Assembly (NCBI GenBank): GCA_046715235.1
Contig: JBKJZO010000132.1
Location: 1-9,241, forward strand
Direction: 5' to 3'
Length of the DNA stretch: 9,241 nucleotides
From: JBKJZO01 sp046715235
GTDB taxonomy: Bacteria; Actinomycetota; Actinomycetes; BP-191
The position numbers were made by a program, and so were the translations under genes. The notes below the pieces were generated by a model. It did no database searches. It saw only the letters and a list, made by a program, of their open reading frames with translations, and was not told the DNA's origin. Below, one piece after another: positions 1-7,029 of the stretch (position 1 is the first letter of the stretch; each line of letters opens with the position of its first letter).

Positions 1-690
1 CCGCGCAGGAACACCGGCCACCACCAGGGTGATCTCGCCGCGGACCCCTTCGGCCGCCCAGGCGGCGAGCTCGGCCAGCCCGCCGCGGCGTACCTCCTCG
101 TAGGTCTTGGTCAGCTCGCGGCACACCACTGCCGGCCGCGACGCGCCGAACACCGTGGCCATGTCCGTCAACGACCCCGCCAACCGGTGCGGCGCCTCGA
201 AGAAGACCATCGTCCGCGCCTCGTCGGCCAGCGCTCGCAGCCGCGCCGTCCGCTCCCCCGATTTGCGCGGCAGGAAGCCCTCCATGCACCACCGGTCGAC
301 GGGCAGGCCGGACACCGCGATCGCCGCCGTCACCGCAGAAGGACCAGGCACCACACTCACTCGTACGCCGGCCGCGGCGGCCGCGCGCACCAGGCGATAA
401 CCCGGGTCGGAGACCGACGGCATCCCGGCATCGGTGATGAGCGCAACAACCGAACCCCGCTCGAGCTCGGCGAGCAGCTCCGGCGCGCGAGCGCTCTCGT
501 TGCCTTCGAAGAAGGAGACAACCCGCGCCGGCTTGATGCCCAGATACGCCGTCAGCCGGTGCAGCCGGCGGGTGTCCTCGGCCGCTACGACGTCGGCGGT
601 CGCGAGCGTTTCGGCCAGGCGCGGCGGGGCGTCGGCGACGTTGCCGATCGGCGCGGCGCACAGGACGAGCAACCCGCGGCCCTCCACCAT
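1..690 (-). CDS. rsmI: 16S rRNA 2'-O-ribose C1402 methyltransferase RsmI (3' end outside window)
   Basis: RsmI uses S-adenosylmethionine to 2'-O-methylate C1402 in the decoding centre of 16S rRNA; it is a cytoplasmic tetrapyrrole-methylase-fold enzyme. The visible 230 codons, read from ATG 690, show the family hallmarks: AAPIGNVADAP (12-22, the G-N-x-x-D loop), AAEDTRRL (36-43), LVTDAGMPSVSDPGYRLV (84-101) and VVPGPSAVTAA (113-123), followed by the FLPRKSGER block. Family members are about 280 residues, so roughly 50 C-terminal residues lie beyond position 1. There is no in-frame ATG/GTG just upstream and no Shine-Dalgarno before ATG 690, so the mRNA may be leaderless. The gene is divergent from pmt across 73 bp, an arrangement I recall as conserved in mycobacteria. 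The identification rests on motifs; confidence is high. Confidence 0.95.
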   Translation of the reverse strand, partial: MVEGRGLLVLCAAPIGNVADAPPRLAETLATADVVAAEDTRRLHRLTAYLGIKPARVVSFFEGNESARAPELLAELERGSVVALITDAGMPSVSDPGYRLVRAAAAAGVRVSVVPGPSAVTAAIAVSGLPVDRWCMEGFLPRKSGERTARLRALADEARTMVFFEAPHRLAGSLTDMATVFGASRPAVVCRELTKTYEEVRRGGLAELAAWAAEGVRGEITLVVAGVPAR

Positions 691-697
691 GGCGCCA

Positions 698-703
698 TTG
701 TCA
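698..703 (-). promoter_or_regulatory. Candidate -10 box for a leaderless rsmI transcript
   Basis: On the minus strand GACAAT lies six bases before the ATG of rsmI. In actinobacteria a TANNNT-like -10 about 6-7 bases before the start codon is typical of leaderless genes, and no ribosome binding site is visible. No convincing -35 is seen. On the plus strand the same bases read TTGTCA, a good -35 look-alike, and TACGAT (717-722) could be a -10 for pmt, but the 13-base spacing is too short for a normal promoter. The assignment is tentative. Confidence 0.3.
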
Positions 704-742
704 CAGGTCGGCCAACTACGATCGGCAGCACGCCCGTCCGAC

Positions 743-750
743 GAGGAAGG
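743..750 (+). promoter_or_regulatory. Ribosome binding site of pmt
   Basis: GAGGAAGG is the only purine-rich Shine-Dalgarno-like run between the rsmI start and the first membrane span of Pmt. The next in-frame start is GTG 764, 13 bases downstream, longer than usual. This decides the start against ATG 860, whose upstream bases are pyrimidine-rich. Confidence 0.5.
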
Positions 751-763
751 CCCGCCAACTGTT

Positions 764-2350
764 GTGACGACGTACGCCGACGAGCAGTCGGTCGACGCAC
801 CGGCGCGGGCCTCCGTGCGCAGCGTCCACGCCGCGCTGCGCGCGCGGCTCGTCGCACCCATGCCTGCCGACCGCATCACCGGATGGGTCGCGAGCATCGG
901 CGTCACCTTGATCGCACTCGGGTTGCGGCTGCACCGGCTACACCTGCCGGGGCGCGAGGTGTTCGACGAGGTGCACTACCGCAAGGACTCGCACGACATC
1001 ATCCGCTGGGCGGTCGAGCGCAACGCTGAGGGCGACGGCCCCGGGTACGTCGTGCATCCGCCGCTCGGCAAGTGGATGCTCGGCGCCGGCCAGCGGCTGT
1101 TCGACTGGGACCGCTCCGAGACCTACCAAAAAGGGTTGACCGGTTTCCACTCGGCCTGGAGCTGGCGCATCGCGTCGGCGGTCGTCGGCGCTCTGACCGT
1201 ACTGATCATGTGCCGGCTGGCGCGCCGGCTGTTCCGGTCGACACTGCTCGGCTGCTTCGCGGGCTTGCTGATGACCCTCGACGGCATGCACTTCGTGCAG
1301 AGCCGGATCGCGATGCTCGACATCATGCAGCTGTTCTGGGTCGTAGCGGCCGCGGCCTGCATGCTCGCCGATCGCGACCAGCTGCGCTCTCGATTGGCGT
1401 CGCGGCTGGAGAAACGGGGCGACGACCCGGCGCGCTATCCGGGGCCGCGCACCGGCCTGCGTGGCTGGCGGATCGCCACCGGCGTCTGCATCGGTTGCGC
1501 CACCGGCGTCAAGTGGAGCGGCGTCTACCTCATCGTCGGGTTCTCGTTGTTGTCGTTCGCGTGGGAAGTGGGCGCGCGGCGTACCGCCGGTGTTCCTTCA
1601 CCGTGGCGCGCGGCATTGCGGCAGAGCGTGCTGCCGATCGTCGCGACGCTCGTGATCCTGCCGGTGGTCGTCTACGTCGGCACGTGGGCGGGCTGGTTCC
1701 TCACCGACGACGGCTGGCGGCGCAGCTGCGACCCGGCGGACATCGTGCCGTGGAGCGGCATGAAGCACCCGGAGCGCTGCGGTCCGTTCTGGGGGCTGCT
1801 GCAGTACCACATCGAGGCGCTGAAGTTTCACACCGGCTTGATCGCCAAGCACAGCTACGAGTCGCACACGTGGGGCTGGCTGATGCTCGCCCGGCCGGTG
1901 TCCTACTACTACACGACGCCCAAGCCCGGGTTCACGCGCGCGATCCTCGAGATCGGAACACCGGCGATCTGGTGGACCAGCATCGTCGCCCTCGGCGGGA
2001 CGCTCTGGAAGTGGATCTCGGCGCGCGACTGGCGGGCGGCGTACATCCTGGCCGGCTTCGCGACGATGTACCTGCCCTGGTTCTGGAACGACACGAACAG
2101 CCGCACGATGTTCAACTTCTACGCGCTGCAGTCACTGCCATTCCTGTGTCTCGCGCTGACGTACTGCGCCGGGCTGGTGCTCGGGCAGGCGAAGGCCAGT
2201 CTCGCGCGTGCGTTCTGGGGAGCCTGCGCCGTCGGCGGCTACCTGCTGGTGGTGATGATCAACTTCTACTACCTGTACCCGATCCTTGCGGCCAAGATCA
2301 TCCCGTACTCGGAGTGGCGCCAACGGATGTGGTTCCAGTCCTGGATCTGA
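764..2350 (+). CDS. pmt: Polyprenyl-phosphate-mannose:protein O-mannosyltransferase (GT39, GT-C fold)
   Basis: This membrane enzyme transfers mannose from polyprenyl-phosphate-mannose to Ser/Thr of proteins being exported by Sec. The 528-residue product from GTG 764 has a cytoplasmic basic N-terminus, a first membrane span at about 40-55, then FDEVHY with the Asp68-Glu69 pair expected for the catalytic loop. HPPLGKW (98-104) and GMHFVQSRIAMLD (174-186, Asp186) follow, then many hydrophobic spans to the C-terminus. The M. tuberculosis homologue Rv1002c is of similar size. The open frame extends back to 434, but that part overlaps rsmI and is Ser/Arg-rich shadow sequence. GTG 764 is chosen because GAGGAAGG (743-750) lies upstream, though 13 bases is long; ATG 860 has no such site. 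It is divergent from rsmI and convergent with the 153-residue gene. Neighbouring secreted Ser/Thr-rich proteins are possible substrates, by inference. Confidence 0.93.
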   Translation: MTTYADEQSVDAPARASVRSVHAALRARLVAPMPADRITGWVASIGVTLIALGLRLHRLHLPGREVFDEVHYRKDSHDIIRWAVERNAEGDGPGYVVHPPLGKWMLGAGQRLFDWDRSETYQKGLTGFHSAWSWRIASAVVGALTVLIMCRLARRLFRSTLLGCFAGLLMTLDGMHFVQSRIAMLDIMQLFWVVAAAACMLADRDQLRSRLASRLEKRGDDPARYPGPRTGLRGWRIATGVCIGCATGVKWSGVYLIVGFSLLSFAWEVGARRTAGVPSPWRAALRQSVLPIVATLVILPVVVYVGTWAGWFLTDDGWRRSCDPADIVPWSGMKHPERCGPFWGLLQYHIEALKFHTGLIAKHSYESHTWGWLMLARPVSYYYTTPKPGFTRAILEIGTPAIWWTSIVALGGTLWKWISARDWRAAYILAGFATMYLPWFWNDTNSRTMFNFYALQSLPFLCLALTYCAGLVLGQAKASLARAFWGACAVGGYLLVVMINFYYLYPILAAKIIPYSEWRQRMWFQSWI

Positions 2351-2357
2351 CCGCCGG

Positions 2358-2819
2358 CTAGAGCTCGCCCGGCCAGGGAGTCGGCGCGGCGCCCACCATC
2401 TGGCCCAGGATCTCGGCGATGTTCCATTCGCGGAAAGCCACGACGTCGGGCGGGGTCGCGAGGGTCAGCAAGTATCGCCCGCTGCGGCAGAACTCGTCGC
2501 ACTCGGCCATCAGGTCCCGCAGCTGCACGATCACGGGAGCGGCTTCGAGAGGAAGCTCGTACAGCAGGTCCATCGAGATCTCGCCTCGCTCGATCGCCGC
2601 GGACCGCACGGCCTCGATCGCCCCGACGCGGGCGGCGTACTGCGTGGTCACCTGGTCGACGAGCTCCAAGAGGCGCTCCGGCACCGGGCGCACCCTTGGA
2701 CCGGTCGCCTCAGCCAGGCCGACGAGCTGGAACTCGCGGGCGAGCTCCTCGAAGTGCATGCGGGAGCGCACGTACAGGCGCAGCGGATAGCGCTGAAGCT
2801 GAACCATGATCGTCGTCAT
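2358..2819 (-). CDS. Conserved-looking 153-residue protein of unknown function
   Basis: I do not recognise a named family. The product is soluble, with no signal peptide, membrane span or Cys cluster. It starts with a short beta-rich stretch (MTTIMVQLQRYPLRLYVRSR) and continues with predicted amphipathic helices rich in Glu/Leu/Arg. Its C-terminal part contains LLTLATPPDVVAFREWNIAE (about 118-137) and ends near PTPWPGEL. From memory, the pattern 'LATPPxxVAFRxW...PxPWP' recurs in short actinobacterial proteins, some encoded near ATP-binding (anti-sigma-like) regulators; I cannot verify this, and no such partner is present here. ATG 2819 is 18 bp after the stop of the Fn3 gene, so the two are likely co-transcribed; ATG 2807 (residue 5) is an alternative start. 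The stop codon lies 7 bp from the pmt stop, leaving no room for a bidirectional terminator. Confidence 0.8.
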   Translation of the reverse strand: MTTIMVQLQRYPLRLYVRSRMHFEELAREFQLVGLAEATGPRVRPVPERLLELVDQVTTQYAARVGAIEAVRSAAIERGEISMDLLYELPLEAAPVIVQLRDLMAECDEFCRSGRYLLTLATPPDVVAFREWNIAEILGQMVGAAPTPWPGEL

Positions 2820-2837
2820 CCCGTAGCTCTCGATCGG

Positions 2838-3845
2838 TCAGGCGACGGTCAGGACCTGAGGCGCACTGGCGCCCGCCACGGTCGTCGAGTCGCCGCGCTT
2901 GTAGACGCGGTAGCGGACAGCGCCAGGCGTTGCGGTCGGCAGCCTAAACGAGTAGTTGCCGCTCGAGGCCACAGTCGCCGTCGCGGCGTTGCGCCAGGCA
3001 CCGGCGATGAGCCTTTGCAGCTGAACTGACTCCCCGGCTTTGCGCGGCGTAACCGACCCGACCAGCGTCGCGGACCCGCCGCGCCGGATCGTGTTGGTGC
3101 GCGAGGGCGGGGTCAGTGACAGCCGCGCGGAGACGTTGAACGCGACCCTGATCGTGCCAGTGGTGCCGCTGTCGAACCCGAGGGTCCCCGGCTCGCCGGC
3201 GAAACGGACGCCGAAGACGGAGTGCGACGTCAGCCGGGCCGGCGTGACCGCGTTGCCGTGCTTGTCAGTGTCGACGCGGCGGTAGAGCCTCCACACAGTG
3301 GAATCCGCGGCCCGCACGAGGATCTCAACAGACCTGTTGCCCAGGGCCTTGCCTTCCAGGTTGGTCAGCGTCGCGGTCACCCGAGTCGCCACACCCGCCG
3401 GGGCCGCGCGCGGAACGGTCACTCGTCCCCGTGATCCGTAGAGGCGCGCGGTCACCGCGGTTGAGACGTTGCCCGCCGCATCGAAGGCGTAGGCGGAGAC
3501 GGTGTAGATGGTGGCCGGCTTGAGCTGCCAGATGGTCGCTGTGGTGGAAACGACGGACAGGTCGGCCCACACATCGCTGAGCGCGGCCGCGGGCACAGCG
3601 CCCTCGCGGACCCGGACGTGAACACCCGCGACGTCGGCACCGCCGGGCTCGGACCAGGACAGGCGCGCGCCGACACTTCCGTCCGCCGCGAACTGGCCGA
3701 CGGCAAGAAAGCTGGCAACCGGAAGCGGGGGCGTTGTGTCCGGTGGCTGCGCCGCCGCTGGCTGGGCCAGGGCCAACACCAGGACAAGCGCGAGAGTGAA
3801 CGTCGCGCGGATGGCGCGCGGGCCGGCGTACTCGTTGCACTTCAT
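2838..3845 (-). CDS. Secreted Fn3/Ig-like protein, paralogue of the C-terminus of its upstream neighbour
   Basis: This 335-residue protein has a Sec signal peptide: basic n-region, hydrophobic core TLALVLVLALAQ, and likely cleavage after Ala32 (AAA|QPP). A fibronectin-III-like domain follows (about 37-138; YTVSAYAFDAAGNVS is a typical Fn3 end strand), then two Ig-like beta modules (about 139-233 and 238-335). All three domains align with the last ~300 residues of the 1010-residue protein. Shared landmarks are FAGE-GTLG, NT[IV]RRG, YRV[YF] and AGAS-QVLTV at the very end. There is no LPXTG motif, lipobox or C-terminal membrane span, so it is probably exported and held by interaction or released. 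GGGGAAGA (3851-3858) five bases before ATG 3845 supports the start. It lies between the large gene (138-bp gap) and the 153-residue gene (18-bp gap). The function is unknown; a cell-surface or matrix role is inferred from domain type only. Confidence 0.88.
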   Translation of the reverse strand: MKCNEYAGPRAIRATFTLALVLVLALAQPAAAQPPDTTPPLPVASFLAVGQFAADGSVGARLSWSEPGGADVAGVHVRVREGAVPAAALSDVWADLSVVSTTATIWQLKPATIYTVSAYAFDAAGNVSTAVTARLYGSRGRVTVPRAAPAGVATRVTATLTNLEGKALGNRSVEILVRAADSTVWRLYRRVDTDKHGNAVTPARLTSHSVFGVRFAGEPGTLGFDSGTTGTIRVAFNVSARLSLTPPSRTNTIRRGGSATLVGSVTPRKAGESVQLQRLIAGAWRNAATATVASSGNYSFRLPTATPGAVRYRVYKRGDSTTVAGASAPQVLTVA

Positions 3846-3983
3846 GTGGTTCTTCCCCTACCCCGATGACTTACGGCCGGCGGCGTCGAGTGCTCGCCCG
3901 ACCAGAACATGAACGGCAAGTTACACGTCGTGACCAGTCTCGCGCTGCGGAGGTCGCGCCACAGTTGCCTACCTGGCCGGGTG
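3846..3983. other. Intergenic spacer between the two secreted-protein genes
   Basis: These 138 bp hold the ribosome binding site of the smaller secreted gene (GGGGAAGA, 3851-3858, minus) and a short hairpin CGAG-TG-CTCG (3887-3896). On the minus strand TAACTT, within GTGTAACTTGCC, fits a TANNNT -10 but lacks a good -35. No GC hairpin followed by a T-run is seen, so the two genes could be read through or the second could have its own promoter; the sequence does not decide. Confidence 0.4.
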
Positions 3984-6900
3984 TCAGACGACTGTCAGGA
4001 CCTGTTCCGCACTCGCACCCGCGACGTTGTTCGCATCTGCCGGGCGGAAAACGCGGTAACGCGCCGAGCCCGCGGTGCCCGACGACAGAACGAACGAGAA
4101 ATTGCTCTTCGCACCGAGCTTTGCGCTGCGGACATTGCGCCACACTTTGCCGACCTTCACCTGCAGGTAGACAACCTGGCGGGCCTTGCCCGGCGTCACC
4201 GTTCCAGCAAGGGATGCGACGCGGCCACGGCGCACGGTGTTCGCTCGCACCGGGGATGCCAGAGTGAGCCGCGCGGCCACTCGCGCGGCAACTCGAACGG
4301 TGCCAACCGCCCCAACCGCGACGCCGAGGGTCCCTTGCTCACCTGCAAACCGGAGAGCGAACTGGGTGTTGATGCTCGGCCGGGTGCGCACGACAACGGC
4401 GCCGCGGGCATCAGTAACCGCCTGCGCGTGCGTACGCCACGGCGATGTCCCCGATCGGGCAAGAACGACGACTCGCTTGCCTGGGAGCGCCTTGCCGGAA
4501 TGATCCTTCAGCGTTCCGCGCAGTGCCACAGCAGCACCGGCCGTACTCGATATGGTCGGGGTCATCGCCGCTGCGGAGCCGGTCAGTGTCGTGGTCGCAG
4601 GTAACGAGACCGTGCCGGCGGGGCTGATCGCGTAGACGGCGATCCTGTAGGTCACGCCCGGTCGAAGCCCCCGCAACACGGCGCCGGTCGAGGTCATCGT
4701 CGTGTAGGGCCACGTCATCGTGGCCGGTGGGATGGTTGTGCCCTCGTTGACCGCGACCCGTGCGGTATCGCCTGAGGACACCACGCTGTAGGAAAGCGAT
4801 GCGCCCAACGTGCCATCCGGCGCGATCTCACCGCTCGCCTGCAGCGACACGACACCGGGGCTGACCACGCTCGGTCGCGCGGCAACGCCGACAACAGGGG
4901 CGCTCGCGGAAGACGAGCCTCCTCGGGCGTACCCATTCAGTGCGGTCACAGCGAACGTGTACGACGTGCCTGCGGTCAGGGATTTGATCGTGCAAGTCGT
5001 GACGGTCACCGACAAGCACGCGTGGTGCGAGATCGGCGTCGAGTGCACCGAGTAGCTCTCGATGGGTGAGCCCCCGGTTGCGGAGGGAGCAACCCACGAG
5101 ACGGTGGCAACACCGGTGGGGGCGACGATCGCCGTCACTCCAGTGGGCGCGCCTGGCAAGGCGAGAGTGATCTCGTCGGACGGATCGGACCACAAGCTCA
5201 TCCCCATCGCGTTGACGGCCCGAACATTGAAGGCGTAGTCGCCAGCCGGCAAATGCACAGTGCAGGAGGTCACCGCCGTGGTGCACTGCTGACCCCCGGG
5301 CACCGCCGTTACGACGTAGCTGGTTATGGCCGAGCCGCCGTCGCGCGCCGGTGGTGTCCACGAGACGCTTGCGCCGAACCTCGTTACCTTTGCGACGACG
5401 CTGGTGGGTTCATCGGGCACCCATAGGAGCGTGTGGGTCAGCGGCGCAGACGGAGCGCTATTACCAGCGGCATTGGTCGCAACGACCGTGATCGAGTACG
5501 TCGCGCCGTTGGTGAGGCCGGGAATCGCGCACTGACCGACGAAAGGCGGCTGCGACGTACAGCTGGCACCACCCGGAGTCGCAGTCGCGGTAATCCCTGT
5601 GATCGGCGAACCCCCGTTGCCCGGAACGGTGTAACGGACGCCTATGTGGCCGTCGTACGCGTTGAACGTCGACACGCCACCGGGAGTCGAAGGCGTCGTT
5701 GCCGAGGTGTAGCGAGCGAGGACGAGGGCGTCGTCGGTGGACAGACTCGTGCCCGCAACGAGCAAACGGTCGGCGCTGTCAACTGCCACGTATGACCCGA
5801 CGAGATCAGCGCTCTGGTCGAAATGGAAGACGTAGCCGTCTCCCCGGACCCCGAAGCTGGAGTCTGGTGACCCGCCCGATGTGAGACGGCGGGTCGCGAA
5901 GCCCAGTTCCTCGCCTTCATCGACGGTGCCACACATGATGATGCGACCCAGGCTGTCAATGGTCAGCGAGATGCCGTGGATGTCCATGCCAGACACCGCC
6001 GCCGCGGACACGCCCGAGGATCCGAACGTATTGTCCAGGGCCCCGCTGACTGTGTATCGCGCGACGGCGAACCCGATGCCCGCAGGCATCGTCGCGGCAC
6101 CCGCAACGATGATTGTCGTGTCAGTGAGGGCGAGGGCCACTGCGCCCGAATCACTGCCGGCCGAGTAATCCGTGACGTGGCCACCAGAACCGAACGTCGC
6201 GTCAACAGCGCCGAGGGTGGTGTAGCGGGCAATCAGGAAGCCGCCACGCGTCCCATTGGTGACAGAACCCGCGACCACGAGCTTTCCTGCGCCGTCAATT
6301 GCGACGTCGTTGCCTCCCGATTCGGTTCCGGCGACGTAGTCCGTAACGATGCCGTTGGTTCCGAAAGAGGTGTCGGGGGCGCCGCTGTCCGTATACCTCG
6401 CGATCGCGATACCAGTGCGCGTCCCGTTGTGCGCAGAGCCGGCCACGACGATGTTGCCACCGGCAGCGACCTGCACCGACGTACCGACCGACGAGTTGCC
6501 GGCAGAGTAGTCCAGCAGGAAGCCACCGGAGCCGAACGTGCTGTCGAGATTCCCACTGCTCGTATAGCGCGCGACGAAGAAGCCTGCCCGCGTCCCGTTC
6601 ATCGCTGCACCGGTGACCACGATCCGGCCAGCGGAATCCAGCGTGACGTCATAGGGAATGAGGGAAACTCCGGGCGCGAGATCCACGTGCGCGAATTCCC
6701 GATCACCGACAGGCGAGAATCGGGTCAGCACCACGCCTGTGCCCGACGCGTTCGACGCGTAACCCACCACCACCGCGCGATCGGACGCATCGACGGCAAG
6801 GGCATGGCCCGACAACTGCCTGTTCGGTTCGTAGTGCCGCGCGAGGCCCGGCGTTGCGCTGGTCGCGAACGAAGCGTCGAGCATCCCGTCGACCGGCGGT

Positions 6901-7016
6901 GCTGCGCTCGCGGCGACCGGGCTCAGCGCAACTACCCCCACGGAGAGCTGAGCGGCGACGGCAAGACCACACGTCGCGCGCCGAACCCTGGAACCACGAA
7001 AAACGTAGGCGCGCAC
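3984..7016 (-). CDS. Large secreted protein: seven delta-60 propeller repeats, four Fn3-like and two Ig-like domains
   Basis: From GTG 7016 the product is 1010 residues. A Sec signal peptide (basic start, hydrophobic AVAAQLSVGVVALSPVAASA, cleavage near residue 38) is followed by seven repeats of about 55-60 residues (about 45-437). Each carries a [VI]VVAG-like strand, a [GF]-[LIV]ARYT-like strand and a D-[ST]FG-like turn: the delta-60/DUF5122 pattern, and seven fits one closed beta-propeller. Four Fn3-like domains follow (about 442-530, 533-620, 620-712, 714-814). The first three each contain a close Cys pair (486/496, 578/585, 667/675), likely disulfides outside the cell. Two Ig-like modules (815-910, 914-1010) end the protein with QVLTVV. 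The frame is open to ATG 7124, but GGGGGAAA (7022-7029) five bases before GTG 7016, and the signal peptide beginning there, favour 7016; GTG 7043 is another option. There is no sortase motif or anchor. The function is unknown; adhesion, matrix or glycan binding is inferred from architecture alone. Confidence 0.9.
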   Translation of the reverse strand: MRAYVFRGSRVRRATCGLAVAAQLSVGVVALSPVAASAAPPVDGMLDASFATSATPGLARHYEPNRQLSGHALAVDASDRAVVVGYASNASGTGVVLTRFSPVGDREFAHVDLAPGVSLIPYDVTLDSAGRIVVTGAAMNGTRAGFFVARYTSSGNLDSTFGSGGFLLDYSAGNSSVGTSVQVAAGGNIVVAGSAHNGTRTGIAIARYTDSGAPDTSFGTNGIVTDYVAGTESGGNDVAIDGAGKLVVAGSVTNGTRGGFLIARYTTLGAVDATFGSGGHVTDYSAGSDSGAVALALTDTTIIVAGAATMPAGIGFAVARYTVSGALDNTFGSSGVSAAAVSGMDIHGISLTIDSLGRIIMCGTVDEGEELGFATRRLTSGGSPDSSFGVRGDGYVFHFDQSADLVGSYVAVDSADRLLVAGTSLSTDDALVLARYTSATTPSTPGGVSTFNAYDGHIGVRYTVPGNGGSPITGITATATPGGASCTSQPPFVGQCAIPGLTNGATYSITVVATNAAGNSAPSAPLTHTLLWVPDEPTSVVAKVTRFGASVSWTPPARDGGSAITSYVVTAVPGGQQCTTAVTSCTVHLPAGDYAFNVRAVNAMGMSLWSDPSDEITLALPGAPTGVTAIVAPTGVATVSWVAPSATGGSPIESYSVHSTPISHHACLSVTVTTCTIKSLTAGTSYTFAVTALNGYARGGSSSASAPVVGVAARPSVVSPGVVSLQASGEIAPDGTLGASLSYSVVSSGDTARVAVNEGTTIPPATMTWPYTTMTSTGAVLRGLRPGVTYRIAVYAISPAGTVSLPATTTLTGSAAAMTPTISSTAGAAVALRGTLKDHSGKALPGKRVVVLARSGTSPWRTHAQAVTDARGAVVVRTRPSINTQFALRFAGEQGTLGVAVGAVGTVRVAARVAARLTLASPVRANTVRRGRVASLAGTVTPGKARQVVYLQVKVGKVWRNVRSAKLGAKSNFSFVLSSGTAGSARYRVFRPADANNVAGASAEQVLTVV
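4575..5693 (-). repeat. Four Fn3-like domain repeats, three with paired cysteines
   Basis: The first three units share the pattern 'P-x-[GS]V...V[SR][WY]T/V-P...GGSPI/AI..Y/IT.....C...C.[IV]..L..G..Y.[FI].V.A.N..G'. The fourth lacks the Cys pair and instead resembles the Fn3-like domain of the adjacent 335-residue protein (ADG[ST][VL]GA-LS followed later by P-T-Y-[VI]-VYA). The boundary between the two repeat classes lies near residue 714 of the protein. Confidence 0.7.
5706..6884 (-). repeat. Seven tandem delta-60-type repeat units within the large secreted gene
   Basis: The units encode blades beginning near LDASFA, DREFAH, FLLDYSAG, IVTDYVAG, HVTDYSAG, VSAAAVSG and YVFHFDQS, each about 170 bp of DNA. 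Blades 2, 3 and 4 are the most alike: all carry NGTR followed by G and ARYT (NGTR codons at 6588-6599, 6417-6428, 6246-6257). Blade 1 and blades 6-7 are more diverged. The DNA shows matching short stretches, such as gccaccagaaccgaacgt near 6179 and gccaccggagccgaacgt near 6521. Confidence 0.8.
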
Positions 7017-7021
7017 GGTGA

Positions 7022-7029
7022 TTTCCCCC
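7022..7029 (-). promoter_or_regulatory. Ribosome binding site deciding the GTG start of the large secreted gene
   Basis: GGGGGAAA lies five bases before GTG 7016 on the minus strand. The upstream in-frame ATG 7124 has no such run, would sit only about eight bases from the candidate transcription start, and would add 36 residues in front of the signal peptide. Confidence 0.65.

Noticed and set aside
394..403. GGCGATAA on the plus strand inside rsmI, resembling a FliA -10
   Set aside because: It lies within rsmI coding sequence (the PGYRL codons), with no suitable downstream gene and no -35 partner.
434..763. Upstream extension of the pmt frame to an ATG at 434
   Set aside because: It overlaps rsmI on the other strand, is Ser/Arg-rich without family similarity, and would put over 100 extra residues before the first membrane span.
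1072..2361. Long Arg-rich open frame overlapping pmt
   Set aside because: It is a shadow frame of high-GC coding sequence; the composition is dominated by Arg/Ala/Gly and has no motif, whereas the pmt frame has all GT39 landmarks.
3984..7016. Horizontal acquisition of the large secreted gene judged by base composition
   Set aside because: Hand counts gave 77/120 GC at 6301-6420 and 82/120 at 8521-8640; the difference is small and could reflect Ser/Thr/Val-rich protein content.
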